Source: Promerops cafer (Eukaryota; Chordata; Aves; Passeriformes; Nectariniidae). From it: a DNA stretch of 64,000 nucleotides. Under the pieces are notes generated by a model. That model had not been told where the DNA came from, did no database searches, and saw nothing but the letters and a program-made list of their open reading frames with translations. This document shows positions 25,901 through 37,612 of this stretch, piece after piece. Each line of letters starts with the position of its first letter. Position 1 is the stretch's first letter. Location of the stretch: contig VZSE01005034.1 of assembly GCA_013398275.1 (NCBI GenBank), forward strand, positions 1,907,602 through 1,971,601, written 5' to 3'. Position numbers and translations under genes: made by a program.

Positions 25901-27475
25901 CTGCACTCTAGATCTCCAGGATAACAGAGGCCTCTACAAAAAAAAGTATTACCCTTTCCTGAAGCTGGTTGTTTCGCATGGTTTACTGCCTGTAGTGCTT
26001 AACTGCTCGTCAGAATCACGCACAAGGACCCTGTGCAGGCAAGCTCCTGTGCCCTTATAAATCCTTGTCATGAAAGCCCTTGTACCATCAAAGTAACATA
26101 CACATCCCCAGTTCAAATTTCTCATTAGTGTACAAGTAACCACCTACTGAACAAGAAACTGAATTACAGTTCAGCTTTAAAGTCCCTGAAATCCAGGAAT
26201 AAACTGCTTTTCAACCCCTTCTTGTCTCAGATATTAACTGTCCTAATCAGTACACAGGCATTTCTACAGCTCTCCAGTCTATTTTAGCCATACAAAAATA
26301 ATTTTTCAGAGCCAAACTGTACTTTAATTTCACCAGCATAATCCACCAGTGGATAAGATAAGCCAAGACTAAATGAACTGGAAGGGTTTGAAACACTAGT
26401 TAAGATTAGCTAAAAATATCACCATGATGCATAAACCCAAATAGAAACCTGCTCCATCTCCCAGGGCAGTATCAATTCTGCCATCCCAACAGGTGTAAAA
26501 AATAATTCATCTTTGTCACTAAACTCAAGGAAAACGCAGGAGAGAGAGAGGAGAGCTGTTGACAGAGGAGGGGCCATTTGTATATAAATTATTCCACATG
26601 GCTAATCAGATTTAAAGGTGTCAGGGTACAGAGCCATCAAAAGCCAGTCCCTTCACCCAGAGATTTCCAGCGATCCTAGAAATTCAATACTGCAAAGTTT
26701 GTCCCTAGTTTTTGCAAGTTTTTGCATCTTATGTGCAAAGTGCTTCAGCCATCTGAAAAAGGCTTTGAAACTTAGCCCACACTGAAAGACAAGCCTTCCT
26801 GAAAACACCACTTTAAAGTAGGAAACTAGTTAGACAGTTCTGGGTACAAAGATCATATTTGTTTTGACTTAGTTCCTCAGATCCTTTGAATACCAGTTCA
26901 GAGCACATACTCTATAAAACACTCATGAGAAACTGGCATGTTCACTCAGGCACATATTCATGAACTGCTATTTACAACTACTGTCATTTAAGTACCTTTT
27001 TATTACAAATGGTAGGATTTGTAATAACAGACACCACAAGATCCTCAAGCAGCTAAGAGCTGTTGAATAAACAAGTGTAACACCAGTGATTTTTCCCCAC
27101 TGCTTCCCATTTGAAATGCACAGGCAAAGTAAACTGCTTGTTTCCTGTCAGCCTCCAACCTTGGCATCTCTGTTTTCTGGATGGGAGCAGGGAAGGGAAT
27201 TCAAGGGTAATTTCTTTTGTTATTTGAATAAACAAATGCAGATAAAACAACCATTTCAAATGAACAAGTCCTTCCTAAGCTAATTTTCTTGGAGCCTTCA
27301 TACAATAAAGATATATTTCCCCTCTCTATCCCTCCCTCCCCGACCCCCAACAGCCCTCCATGCCACAGGGCAAGTTGAGCTCCAGTGTCTGTAACTAATG
27401 GCTTTGTCTGAAGGTTGCGGGTTGGCCACAGCATAGCAGATACCCACAAGCAGGAAAAGAAGGAAATGCACTTAC
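22901..27475. other. PDLIM5 intron 2, start; no gene seen
   Basis: About 4.6 kb of intron follow the exon 2 donor in transcript order. A TATA/CATA-rich stretch lies near 24640-24715. A GC-rich bit lies at 24405-24500. Its minus frame 24387-24683 has no recognisable domain. Nothing else was recognised. Confidence 0.5.
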
Positions 27476-27611
27476 TCGAGAGATAGACAGAGGCACATTG
27501 AAATCCTTGCCCCCTTGAAGCCTGAAACCCCAGGGAGCCGGCCCGACCAAAGACACGCTGTAGTTGCTCATGATGTTTAGTATTCAAGGACCAAATCCAA
27601 AGAACTGATTC
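27476..27611 (-). CDS. PDLIM5: PDLIM5 exon 2: start codon and N-terminus of the PDZ domain (partial CDS)
   Basis: The exon runs from an acceptor (CCTCTTCTGCAG, exon from 27611) to a donor (CGA|GTAAGT, last base 27476). The ATG is at 27571-27569. An in-frame TGA lies five codons upstream (27586-27584) and there is an A at -3, so this start is well supported. The coding part is exactly 32 codons and ends in phase 0. It begins MSNYSVSLVGPAPWGFRLQG, continues GKDFNVPLSISR, and matches the vertebrate PDLIM5 N-terminus almost residue for residue. PWGF is the carboxylate-binding loop of the PDZ domain (residues about 13-16). Compared with mammalian ENH as I remember it (GKDFNMPLTISS), the changes are M to V, T to S and a final S to R, all mild. 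The rest of the protein lies outside the window. The closely related PDLIM7 and LDB3 start differently, so the assignment to PDLIM5 is firm. Confidence 0.95.
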
Positions 27612-30505
27612 CTGCAGAAGAGGATTAGAGTTTTAATTTAAAGATGATAAAAACAAAAGGCACTGTCTGCAATTTTGAAAACCTTCTTTCTTTGGCTGTA
27701 TTCCCCTCCCCCCAAAACAGCCAAAAACCCCGCACCAGCTCTGTCATGACTTGTGCTTTGATTTCCCATATGTTGTTTCCCTCCATAGCTTAGGAAGAAA
27801 CAGAACTTGGAGAACTGCTGCTGACAAAATGTTTGACAACTACTTTTTACTAACAAAACACTGTGTGGGGTAGGGGGGGTAAAACCACCCAGCATTAAAA
27901 TTCAGCTTAAAAAAAAAGTCAATATTGAGACAAGCATGAATTGATAGCATCCCTTAAACCGAAGTATGGAAGACATTAGCACTACTGGCACATTCATTTC
28001 TAAGACAATTAATATCATATGCTGCCCTGTCATCAGCTCAAAGCTTATTTCTAAACACAACAACGTCAAAGCATCACAACTTCACAGTTCATCAGAAGAA
28101 AATAAAATCCTTGGGACTTCTTTTATTTTTATAGCATAGCTTCATAGTGGCAAAACAATGTCACAGATGAGACAGGTATTAAAACCAACCCTCAAAATGA
28201 AAGCTGTGAACTAAAGCAAAATATCCACAGTCACAATTCAATGCTGTGGAAGCAAAACTCAAGCATCTCCCTCTCCACAAACGTGGCCAACAAATTACCT
28301 TTAAAAGGCAACTGAGATATTTAAGTGCTGTTCAGCGTCAAAGATAAGGGCTTCAGTCCCACCTCAGATAAGTAATGTTACAATGACATCTTAGGTAGTG
28401 GATGCCGTCTATTTTTGTATAGTTGAAGCCCGGCAGGAGCACACCAGGGCGGGCTGGTGTAAGACTACACCGGGGCACAGCCAGATTCCATACTCATATA
28501 GGGACTTTTAAGGTGGACCTTCAGCCACGAAGCAGCAGGCGGCTGCAAACCCCACCAAACTCTGAAAAGCCCAGTTTTAGCTGTTCATACACTGCAGGGG
28601 GGCTGCGTTAGTTTCTCAGAGGTAATGGATTTTTTTCCAAATGCAGCCCACCCACAAGGAGCATGAGAGCAGGGCTGTGGCACAATCCCCATCGATGCAA
28701 GGATGTCACTCCCCAAGAGAGTCATCCACAAGGCACATTTCTGGGTTCACCTGCCAAAGCAGCAGAGACCCACTGCTCAGACTTTTTTCTAAATCAAACA
28801 GTGCACTTTATTCACACCGACAGCCACTCAGGTAACCAGAGCAGAGCTACAGGCATAAGGCAGCACAAGGTATATACATATATCTACATATTAGGAAGCA
28901 GAATTTGGAGCTTCTACCGGAGGTGCCTGCGTATCTGGGCCATTCCCAACCCACCATCGCCTGCTGGCTTCCAGCAAAGGGGCAGCTCTGACCCCAGGCG
29001 CTGGCTCAACCCACCCTTAAAAACCTCGACAAGCGCCAATGAACAGAAGGGGAAGCACACAAGATTGAGCTCTCCTGCGGCTAAAGAGGAAGAAAAGTCC
29101 CCGCCAAGTTTGAGCTAGGATTCTTAGGAGGCTTGCTCACCACTAAAGTGAGAACTAAGCTGTTTAATTGCCCTGTGCACAGAATTCTTTTAAAAAGAGG
29201 ATCTGAATTAGTCACAGATTCCTTTCTGCATAAAAATACACATTCTTTTCACTCCCGCTAAATGAAATCCACTGCAGTGACAGGTCACTGTAAATTATGA
29301 GACTGTAGAAAAGCAAGCCACATCTAGTGACCAGCACACAGTGCCGGTGATTCACACAGGTGAGAAGGGTTTACCTGGCAATTGAAGCTAAAGCACCTGT
29401 GTAGGTTTGTTTTGGTTTCTTTTCTTTTAAGTGAGCATAAGCTAGTTACAGTTACAGACCCAGAAAAAAGAATGAATTCTATTAGGAATTGATACCATTC
29501 TTTTTCATTTGTAGCAATTCAGAATAGTAGCAAAGAAACCGTACACTGAAATACCGGGCATCACACTCAGCATCACTCATCTTTCCTTTCTCACTCCCTT
29601 AATTCTGGTATATCTGCATCTTTAGCATGACAGATACACCAGGAAGGAATGGCAAATAAACAAGACCCGTTCCAAGTTTTATTTAACAAATTTCTTAAAA
29701 TGTGCCAGGGCAACAGCTAAAGGAAAACACCGCAAACCACCAACCCGCTTCACGTGGGGACCACTGTGCAAACAAAATTAAGGGTCAAAAACTAAGGGTG
29801 AAATTGTGCAACTTTCCTTTAGACGATCAAAAGCTTGGTGGACCTGCGTCTGGAAGGGGGAATTTCAAATTCCCGGCAGGAACGCCGGCCCGCAGCGTTG
29901 CCGGCCGGGGCACAGAGCCGCCGGCCCCGCAGCACGCAGCGGGGCCTTCCTGCCCCGGGGCGGCCGTGCCGGAGGAAGCGGTGCGGGCAGCGCCAGCACA
30001 AGCCCCCGTACACCCCAGCACCCCCCTCTGCCCAGCTCCCCGGGACGAGGAGCCCACGGCCAGCGCAGCTGGGACCAGACCTCCACCCGTCACAGGAGCG
30101 CTCGGTCTGGGCTCCAGGCGCTCCCACAGCCCCAGCCGCTCCAGGGGCACCCGGCGTGCAGCCCCGCGGGTGCCACAAAGCCCGGGGAGGAGGGCACACC
30201 GGAGCCCCGTGCCCGAGCAGCCCTACAGGCACGGCCGCGCTCGGCTGAGGGCGAGGAGCCCCGCAGGTGTCCCGCTGCCCGGGCTCCCCGAGGCGCTGCC
30301 CCGGGGCCGGGCCGCGCCCCCGCCGCACCCCGGCACCCCATCCGGGCGCTCCGCCACCACGACAAGCTGAGCGCCCTGCTTACAGAAATTAAATAAAAAG
30401 AAAATAAGCACCGAGGAGCTTTACAAACCGCGCCCAGCCTACTGACTTTTTGCCTAATTCCCCCCCGGTTATTTTCTGTTCGCTTTCTGCCGCCCCGGCA
30501 CTCAC
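27612..30505 (-). other. PDLIM5: PDLIM5 intron 1
   Basis: About 2.9 kb lie between the proposed exon 1 donor and the firm exon 2 acceptor. The part nearest exon 1 (29850-30505) is still CpG island. The rest is ordinary AT-rich DNA. No other coding exon or recognisable repeat is visible. The open frames at 28423-28611 and 28663-29118 have no protein-like pattern and are treated as chance. Confidence 0.6.
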
Positions 30506-30930
30506 CCGGCGGTGCGGCACAGCGCGGAGAGCCGAGGACACCGCAGCGCGTCTGCGAGGCAGCAGCTCCGTCCCCCCGCTCTTGTTTTCACTTCCGTCTC
30601 CCGCCGCTCCTCCCCTGGCCCGGCCCGGCCCGGCCCAGCCCTGCCCGGCCGCCACGGGACAGGGCTGTGGAGCGGGGCAGGGGCCGGAAAGCCCGCGTGG
30701 TGCCCAGGTTTGCTGTGTTGTTTGTTTTGTTTTGTTTTGAGCAGGGGAACGCTCTCTTTCACCCCGCTTTGATTTACGCACACGCAACTGCGGGCGCACC
30801 TGTGAAGCGCAAGGGCGAGCGGGAAGGGGCCGCTCCCCCTGTGCCCTCCCTGAGGGAAGGGGCTGCGGTGCCGGGCAGGGATGGGGGAAAGCTCCGGGGG
30901 CAGCCTGAGACGGAGCAGGAGACCCTACGG
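29850..30930 (-). promoter_or_regulatory. PDLIM5: CpG island with presumed PDLIM5 promoter
   Basis: About 1 kb of very GC- and CpG-rich DNA stands out from AT-rich flanks. The densest parts are about 29870-30370 and 30480-30680. A run of GGCCC/CGGCCC units at 30617-30650 gives GC-box-like G-rich motifs on the minus strand. At 30589-30598 the minus strand reads ACGGAAGT, a good ETS/GABP core of the kind common near start sites of TATA-less CpG promoters. No TATA box was seen. Orientation follows from the downstream minus-strand exon donor. The start site is inferred at about 30590-30650 and is not visible as such. The half at 29870-30370 lies downstream of the exon 1 donor, so it would be in intron 1. 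Bidirectional activity cannot be excluded. Confidence 0.75.
30506..30600 (-). other. PDLIM5: PDLIM5 exon 1, non-coding (5' UTR)
   Basis: On the minus strand, CCGCCG is followed by G|GTGAGTG. This is a near-consensus donor, with the last exon base at 30506 and GT at 30505-30504. It lies in the CpG island just downstream of the G-rich and ETS motifs and 2.9 kb upstream of the exon 2 acceptor. PDLIM5 is known to have an untranslated first exon and to start translation in exon 2, which fits. The 5' boundary at about 30600 is a guess. Alternative first exons are possible. An open frame crosses this region on the minus strand (30502-30783), but nothing suggests that it is translated. Confidence 0.55.
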
Positions 30931-33900
30931 AAAGAGGGAGTTTGGTTGATTTAATGTGGAGTAGCGTGAGGAATGACAGGGATGTACTCGCCCCCTAAGG
31001 ACATCAAAGTGGGGGAACGGCAGCGAGGCAGAAGAGCCGTTGGAGCTAACAGAGAAGGCTGGCACAAGAACAAACAGGTATAGAGTAGCCATGCGTAAGT
31101 TCAGCTCCGAAATTGGAAGGGATCCGCCAGAAATTAAGGTCTCTGGCACTGCCTTGCTGTAGGAGTGGGTCCATGAAATGAACCAGGTTCTAGGGTGATG
31201 CTCGATCAGATTGTTATAGGACTAATTCTTTAATATGAAGACTGTCCAGCTGGGAATGCAGCTGGGAATCCGTGGAGCAGGGTAGGCTGGCTGGGAGAGC
31301 ACTGCTGGGCCTGCCAGCACCAGCCACTGCCTCGGGAGAGGCAGGAATAGCATGAAGATGAAACAGCGCTTCGGAGTCACATTCAGCCACACCTCACAGC
31401 TTGCTGATGCTTGAGGTTCCTGCCAAACTTCACATGCGACAAGAAGTCATTACAAGTAAAAATGGCTGTGAAAGAAATGTGCATCTAGTTTACAGTACCG
31501 TTATCAGTAGGATTCAAAGGATTTCAGTACCCTCCTCAAGCATGGATTTATTACTGTGGAAAAGGAGTGCAGAAGAAAGCTTTAAATTCTTATTTATCAC
31601 CATCCAGCACAATGCACAATCCTCACAGTGGACAGCCCTGCCTCAGCCCTCTGGCCCCAGAGCACTGTCCCTTGCTTTTATTGGCACCTGCACAGCCTTG
31701 AGCCTGATTTTGGCCCTGCTGTACCCATTGCCCTCACAGGCTACCCCAATCGGGAGCCCCCAGGCTGGAGCTGATACTGGGTTAGAAGACCTGTGCCCTA
31801 GGTGTGCATGAAACCGGGGCCCGTCCAATCCTCTGAGCCCTGGCTCAGTGAACCTTAACAAGGGTATTTTAACGGTGTCCCACTGAGCTGTGTGTCTTCT
31901 CACTTACTGTAACTAGGACAAACAGCATCTCAAACAGCATCTCAAAAGAAAAGCATCTAAATCCCCCACTACTGTAGCCAAACCACTGTTTCAGAAATCT
32001 TCCTTCTTTAGTCTGCTCTTTTCCTATTAAGTCTCTCCAATCAGGCAAAACTAAAAATCCCTGTTACGCAGACTCTCACATGATTTTAATTCATGGAGGT
32101 AAAAATTACCCAACACAGGGATTTTTCATTGTGTCACAAGGGCTGTAGGTCCCTATCAAGCTGTTTTATTTATTAGAGTAGAAAAAGCTCCAGGACCCCA
32201 CTCCCCAGTGTGACTCACGTGATATCTCCAGTGTCAGCATGTCCCTGTGCTGACTGCTTGGGTAGCAATCTGCTCTCAGCTCACCAGAGCACACAGGCTG
32301 TGGTCCTGCTTGAATTTGCATTTTGCCATGTTAGTGAAAAACATCCTTTTCCACTTCAGTTCTCCCAAAGCCTTCAGCTTTCCCCGTTGGAGAAGTAGCT
32401 TGCACATGCAGCATCTCAAGACAGTATTACATTAATTCATCATGACTGAAGAAGAACATGCAGAGAGACTTTTGTTGGTTGGTGTTGCAGCAGGTTTCGG
32501 CCCTGGCAAGCCTGCATGCAATCTGCACCATACCCAGCCATTGCAGCAAGGCCAGTGCCACTCCCAGCTCAAAGCTGGCAGTCTCATCTTTAAGTCCGTC
32601 ATCACTTCGCTGTGGCGTGATCAGTTTGTAACAAATGAATCTGTTTTCCTTTGCCTCCAGAGACAGGGCACAGAAATAGAGGCAACTCATTAGCTCGAGA
32701 TCGCTCCATTCTTGGTCACTTTTCAAATATTCCCCTCTTTGAGAAAAAGCTTTTCATTACAGATGAATAGCAAAAGTAGAGATAGTAAGTTGAGCAAGAA
32801 ACCTCAGCAGCAGCTAGAACTGTGGCCTGCCTGTTCCTCCTACCACTACCGGATTTTAGACAGAGCTTGCATTTTTCCCTCTGAACAAGGAAGGAAGGAG
32901 TCTGGAAATTAATTAAATGCAGTAGTCAGCTAGCCAGGCAGATACAGCCTATCTCAGAATTACTCAGGCACTTAAGTCTCGTTTAAATGCTAATGAAATG
33001 CCTTAGGTGCCAGGTAATGGACACTGCAAAACTGACAGAGAATATCACCTGCAGTGGTGAAGTACAAAAACGTATTTGTAAATAGAAAAAGTAGCCCATA
33101 AATTATGAGCAGATTAGCAATGCACAGTCGAATTATTCCTAATTAAGCAGCACTTAATGTAACCTTACCTTTCTGTGTGCTAAGGCATTGAACTACAAGC
33201 TGTGCTTTTACTGCACTGCTACTTTCACTTTTGCTTTTCTTCCAAAGGTAAAGCTAGTGTAAATATTTACACACAGCATATAATTGGTGTTCAGCACAAA
33301 GTAATACTCTCTCTAAAGATGTTAATGTGAATATCATCTAGAGCATAACAGCTTATTTCCAGTTCCAAGATAGCTCTTTGGCCAAAAAATACAATAAATT
33401 AGATAATTTCTATGTGTTTCTGAGAAGCAGGGGCTGCAGTCAGCTTTTGACAGGGCAAGCTGTTACACTTTGGTCACAGTGAAGCCCAAACCACCTAGAA
33501 CTGCTACCACAGAAGAACTTCTGTTTTTCTGTTTGTTTGGTATTTTGTTGTTTTGTTGTTTATTTGTTTTGTTCTGTTTTTCTTTTTCCTGTCCCTGTTT
33601 TGGAAAGATACCGAGTGCTGAAATACATCCTGTCCACCACAGTAAGTCCAGTTAGCCCAAAGACTTCTTTGCATGGGAGGAGCCATGTGGGTGTGGGCAG
33701 AGTGGCTGGCAGGAGGTTCGGGATCAAGCCAGCTGGGCAGCTACACTCACCCAATTCACTTTGGGACGGCTTTGTCAGCCAAAAAACCCCTCATGGTCAA
33801 GTTTTCTCTTACTTTGTCACCTTTTTTCTTTTCCTCTTAGAGCCCTGTTCTCCCCCCAGCTCTGCTGACCGTCTTCACTTGTCATCAGCCCTTTTTGTCA

Positions 33901-34555
33901 CTGAGCATGTTTTCTTGTATTACTACTTCTGTAGCTGTGTCCTCTCTGACAGCAGTTTGCTCCCCATCTCGGTGATCAAGACAGCTTTTAAGCCCGCGGT
34001 TTTCATCAGATTGAAAAGTTAACAGTGTTGGTGTTCCCACTCTAGCCATTGGAGCTCTTCATGTTATAAATGGATTTTTTAGTCCTTTTTATACCCTAAT
34101 TTCTTTTTTATTTTAGCTAATCAAGCCTTCTTTAGTTTTTCTTTATTGGTGCTTTTCTTTGTAAAGAGAAAGTAATATTTACTAATAAAATACTTCTTAT
34201 TTACAATGTCTCTAGAATCTTGGTAAATTCCGTAAACAGAGGAAATGTATGTTATTTCTGGACTCCTTTGTAGTGACTGACCAGAAACATTGGAGCCTTG
34301 TCATTCCTAGTTCTAAGCTAGGAATATGTTTTGTTCCCTCCTCCTCAGGTAAAAGAAGGACCACCTATGTGGATGCCACAGCCCATGCCACAGGTTAAAC
34401 ATTTCTACTTTGTGTGTCCAAACCAAGGAAACAGCAACTAAACCTCTTCATTCCAGGAAACACAATTAACCTTTTCAGAAGGTTAAGGTTATCTTCTTAT
34501 CACATTAAACCTGGCCCATTTTACGGAGTGAAATCAATCTGAAGCTTCTCAGAAC
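30931..34555. other. Intergenic DNA upstream of PDLIM5, no gene seen
   Basis: There are no recognisable exons of a known gene. A T-rich GTTTTGTT low-complexity stretch lies at 33530-33590. It is followed by a 34-base segment (33608-33641) bounded by a pyrimidine tract plus AAAG and by GTAAGT, which looks like a small plus-strand exon but encodes nothing I know. The frame 33537-34022 overlaps this stretch and is not convincing. Confidence 0.5.
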
Positions 34556-34645
34556 GTCACAGCCCGAACAGCTTCATCCTTAGCCCTGCTGTGAGGCATT
34601 AGCCTCATTTTACAGATGGTGACCAGAGGCAATAAGCATTTATAC
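34556..34645 (-). mobile_element. Possible ancient MIR-like SINE scrap
   Basis: The plus strand has GCCTCATTTTACAGATGGTGACCAGAGGCA (34602-34631), which resembles the reverse complement of the MIR 3' core (CATTTTACAGATGAGGAAACTGAGGC). Only about 30 bp match clearly, and the ends are guesses. Confidence 0.3.
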
Positions 34646-35715
34646 ATGCAAGGAATCAACTCTCAAAGAATTGAAACCAGTTCTTCCAAATTCCTTCACA
34701 GCTACTAACAACTAACTACTGGATTACTCTACCCATGGGAAGAAAAAAGGAGGGGGAAAAAAATCAGACTTCGTATTTACCACTTTTGGCAGAGTTAAGG
34801 GATTCATGCCTTCAGTTATCCATGTTCTTACCTCTTGAAGCAAGCTGATTTCCTGATTGCCCTGATTTCCTTTTCCTTAATGGCAAGGAATGGTTAATGC
34901 AGAAACCTGTGGTTTGGTGTGGTTTAATTACAGCCCATGAGCTGTGCAGGAAGGGCTTGCTGAGTGATGTCTTTGAGCTGTGTTTGAGATCCACCATGAA
35001 TACCAATTAAGTAGCGGTTGGCAGGTAAACAGCCAAACTTTCAGAGTCATCCTTGCAGTTATTTATATTAATTGATGCCATGGGAGAGGAGGTGCAGCTT
35101 TGCCTGTAGACTCGTGCGTGATCGATGGCCTTGGCGAGGGAGGGAGCGGGAGCAAGCTGCAGCACGAAGAGCCTGGCAGGTCGGGAGCAGCTGGGCACAG
35201 GGCTTTGGACAGAGGGCACAGCAGGGGAGCAGGCAGCTCCCCTGCTTTATTCCTACCAGCACCTCTCAATCACAAAAGCACAGGCTTTTTATAGGGTCTG
35301 TCTGCTCCTCAGCCTGGGCACTCTGCAGATGCCTTTTGGGGCTCCACCACCACAACCCCACATCATCCTCAAGTCAAAGCCCTTCAGCCAGCTAACACAA
35401 CTGAACCAGTACAAAAATTAACATAATCCAAGTTAGTGACATCCCAACAGGTCTAACAATACATTTACAAGTGTTTGGAAATAAGGGGAAAAAAAAAACT
35501 TATCTTTCCTGTTGCGTTGACTTAGCTGCCCTGGATTTTATAACTGCTTAGGTAAAGCCATACAAAAACTTGTGCATACAGAGAAACCTCTCTAGGCCTT
35601 TGTAACCACCTCTAGAGTTGTTTGGGGTTTTTTCCCCAGAGAAATACAAAACAGGCATGAGAGCACTAAGATCAGAGAACATGTCCAGGAGATCTTATTT
35701 TAACTGCTGCCCACA
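34646..35715. other. Intergenic, no gene seen
   Basis: Ordinary sequence with a moderately GC-rich stretch at 35080-35260. Overlapping frames on both strands there have no recognisable domain. Confidence 0.4.
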
Positions 35716-35794
35716 TAAAATATTATATGAACTAATATATAAAAAATATATTATAAAATATTATATCAACTAATAAAATATTATATCAACTTAT
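35716..35794. repeat. AT-rich tandem repeat
   Basis: About 80 bp are made of imperfect copies of a unit of roughly 20-22 bp built on AAATATTATATCAACTAAT, with at least three copies. The last two (35755-35794) are nearly identical. Low melting point and many near-palindromic TATA steps are typical of replication-slippage DNA. Confidence 0.75.
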
Positions 35795-36149
35795 AGCTAT
35801 TCCCACAGTAAATAGAATACAGGAAAACTTTACTGACAGAGGAGAACAGCAGGAAGAAAAAGAAACAGCCACCAGAGAAGCTTGTATTTATACATTTTAA
35901 GAATTTGAACCAAACTTGTACCAATCACCAGTGTCATATTTATGTGTGAATTTTTTTGCAATGATTTATTTGTGAAAACACCTGTTCCTTGTTGACTTTG
36001 CAAGGTTGGCTGCCATAGATCTGGGTGTCACCCCCAAAAGACTAAAACCTGCATTGTGCTGATATTTTTGGTCAAAATTCTGTGCATAAATCAAGATGAG
36101 CAAGAGGGACAGAAGGGACCACAGGTACGTAGAAGCACTTCTCACTGTC

Positions 36150-36975
36150 AGAAACAGTTGTGCCCTCCCTGGGTGGATCCAGGAGCCATCAAGCCTGAGC
36201 CTTTTCCTCCTGAAATGCTACAGCATTTCTTCCCAACTGAATTTACATCTTAGAAGTGCTTGTGCTTTTCTGGTCCCAGCTGTTCCCATCAGAAGGCTGT
36301 TCTTGCCCCTGTTTGTTTTAATGGCCAGCAACCTACGTCTTATTTCCAGACTAAGTTTAGTCACATATGGGTTTAAATAGTTCTCCTCAGTGCTGTTTGA
36401 TTCCTGGGTATTTTTAGAGGGAAACCATATCCCCTGTCAACCTTCATTTTCCTGGGCTGAACAAGCCAAGGTTGCCTTGGCCTCCATTTGTAAGGAAAGA
36501 TCGTGGCACTCCTGGTGATCTCAGTAGCCTTTCCTTGCACCTGTTCAGATTTGTATTTCCATAGGCCTGAGACATCAAAATCATAGGTAGTGTCCTAAGG
36601 ACACCTTACTGATGTAATCTTCTGCCATGGATTTAGTGTTTCCACTGGAAACATCTTGATTGACATGTCCCAGAATGACATTTCCCTCTCCAAAGAAAAC
36701 CGTAACAGTGCTCCAGAGGTACTGGAGAATTGCCCAATTGATTAATTTTTTTTTTCTTATTTTTCTCCCATTTTCAGTTTACTGGTAAATTATATCCATA
36801 TGTGTGCTTTTCTTATCTATGCTTCTGAATTCAACTCCGTTACATTGTTGATCTTCCCATAAGATTTTTCAGATCTTTCACCCTCCTGACAGGGCCTCCC
36901 AACTTCTGTCATCCACAAATGTCATTAGCAAACTTGCAGTCTTTGTGCCTAGTCTACTGTGAAAACATTCAGCAG
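36150..36975 (-). mobile_element. Old, degenerate CR1/L3-like LINE fragment
   Basis: The plus strand carries weak but ordered resemblance to the reverse complement of CR1. TTCTCCTCAGTGCTG lies at 36381, CTGGGCTGAACAAGCCAAGG at 36452-36471 is followed by TTGGCCTCC, then GATCTCAGTAGCCTTTCCTT and CACCTGTTCAG. Near 36880 there is TCACCCTCCTGACAGGGCC, and TCATCCACAAATGTCATTAG lies at 36908-36927. Each piece has a CR1 counterpart in the same order. Similarity is too low to give a subfamily, and the ends are approximate. Confidence 0.6.
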
Positions 36976-37489
36976 GAAAGCTTTCAAGACCTTTTAAATT
37001 TATAACCATATATTTATATAATTATATACAAATATGTAAACAAACTCCATTAACTACCTTTCTGCATCATACTTCTTGTTGCATCTTCCCTGCTGCAGTC
37101 TTCCTGCTCACCTGGCATAAAAATGATGGCTTTGGCAGTGTAAGGATTGAAGCAGAACATCAGATGCTGTCCTGAAGCCCGGATGAATGAAATCTGACAC
37201 ATTGACTTTGTTTATAACCTCATTGACAGGACAGCTGTGAGGTTAGTCTGACACAGGCTCCCCTTGGCAAGAGCAAGAAGCCGTGCTGGGAGGAAAGCGC
37301 CGAAGTGCTGCAAGCTCTGTCTGGAGAGATGTTCAAACCAGAGCCACAGGAGCCAAAGACTGCTGAGAGGTCTGAGTGGAGATGGAAACAGAGAGAGACA
37401 GTATTAAATTATATTCCACGATGTCTTAGACACAAAACATTATCGTGCTGATGTTTGCAAGGCAGCAGAAGCAGAGCACTTAGCAGTGT
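36976..37489. other. Intergenic, no gene seen
   Basis: An AT-rich stretch at 37000-37040 (TATATTTATATAATTATATA type) is followed by unique DNA. Nothing else was recognised. Confidence 0.4.
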
Positions 37490-37612
37490 CATGGAGTCAT
37501 AGACTAGTTTTGGTTGGAAGGGATCTCATCTTAAAAGGTCATCTAGTCCAACCCCCCTGCAATGAACAGGGACATCTTCAACTCAATCAGGCTGCTAAGA
37601 ACCCTGTTTGTT
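37490..37612 (-). mobile_element. CR1 LINE, short 3' end
   Basis: The plus strand begins with GGAGTCATAGACTAGTTTTG and GTTGGAAGGGATCTCATCTT, then CATCTAGTCCAACCCCCCTG, CAGGGACATCTTCAACTCAA and TCAGGCTGC. This is the reverse complement of the CR1 3' terminus. About 120 bp remain, and it is strongly 5'-truncated. Confidence 0.93.

Larger units (their letters stand above)
1..30600 (-). other. PDLIM5: PDLIM5 gene body, 5' portion (exon 1, intron 1, exon 2, start of intron 2)
   Basis: The gene runs from a CpG-island promoter near 30.6 kb towards position 1 and leaves the window inside intron 2. The span is inferred from two anchors: the coding exon at 27476-27611, recognised by its protein, and the exon 1 donor after 30506. 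PDLIM5 (ENH) is a cytoskeletal scaffold. Its N-terminal PDZ domain binds alpha-actinin at Z-discs and stress fibres, and its three C-terminal LIM domains bind protein kinases. Only the first third of the PDZ domain is encoded here. I looked for exon 3 (the rest of the PDZ, with the conserved GDVVLSIDG core) on the minus strand below 27475 and saw nothing like it. Intron 2 is therefore at least 27 kb, which suits a gene known to be long. The start at 30600 is approximate. Confidence 0.85.

Noticed and set aside
29702..30370. Long GC-rich open frames on both strands (222, 196, 169 and 137 codons)
   Set aside because: They lie in the PDLIM5 CpG island, where stop codons are rare by composition. 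All frames are Pro/Ala/Gly/Arg-rich with no domain.
33537..34022. 161-codon Phe/Val/Leu-rich frame resembling a membrane protein
   Set aside because: Hydrophobicity comes from the T-rich low-complexity stretch at 33530-33590 and a CT-rich tract. Nothing in it resembles a known family.
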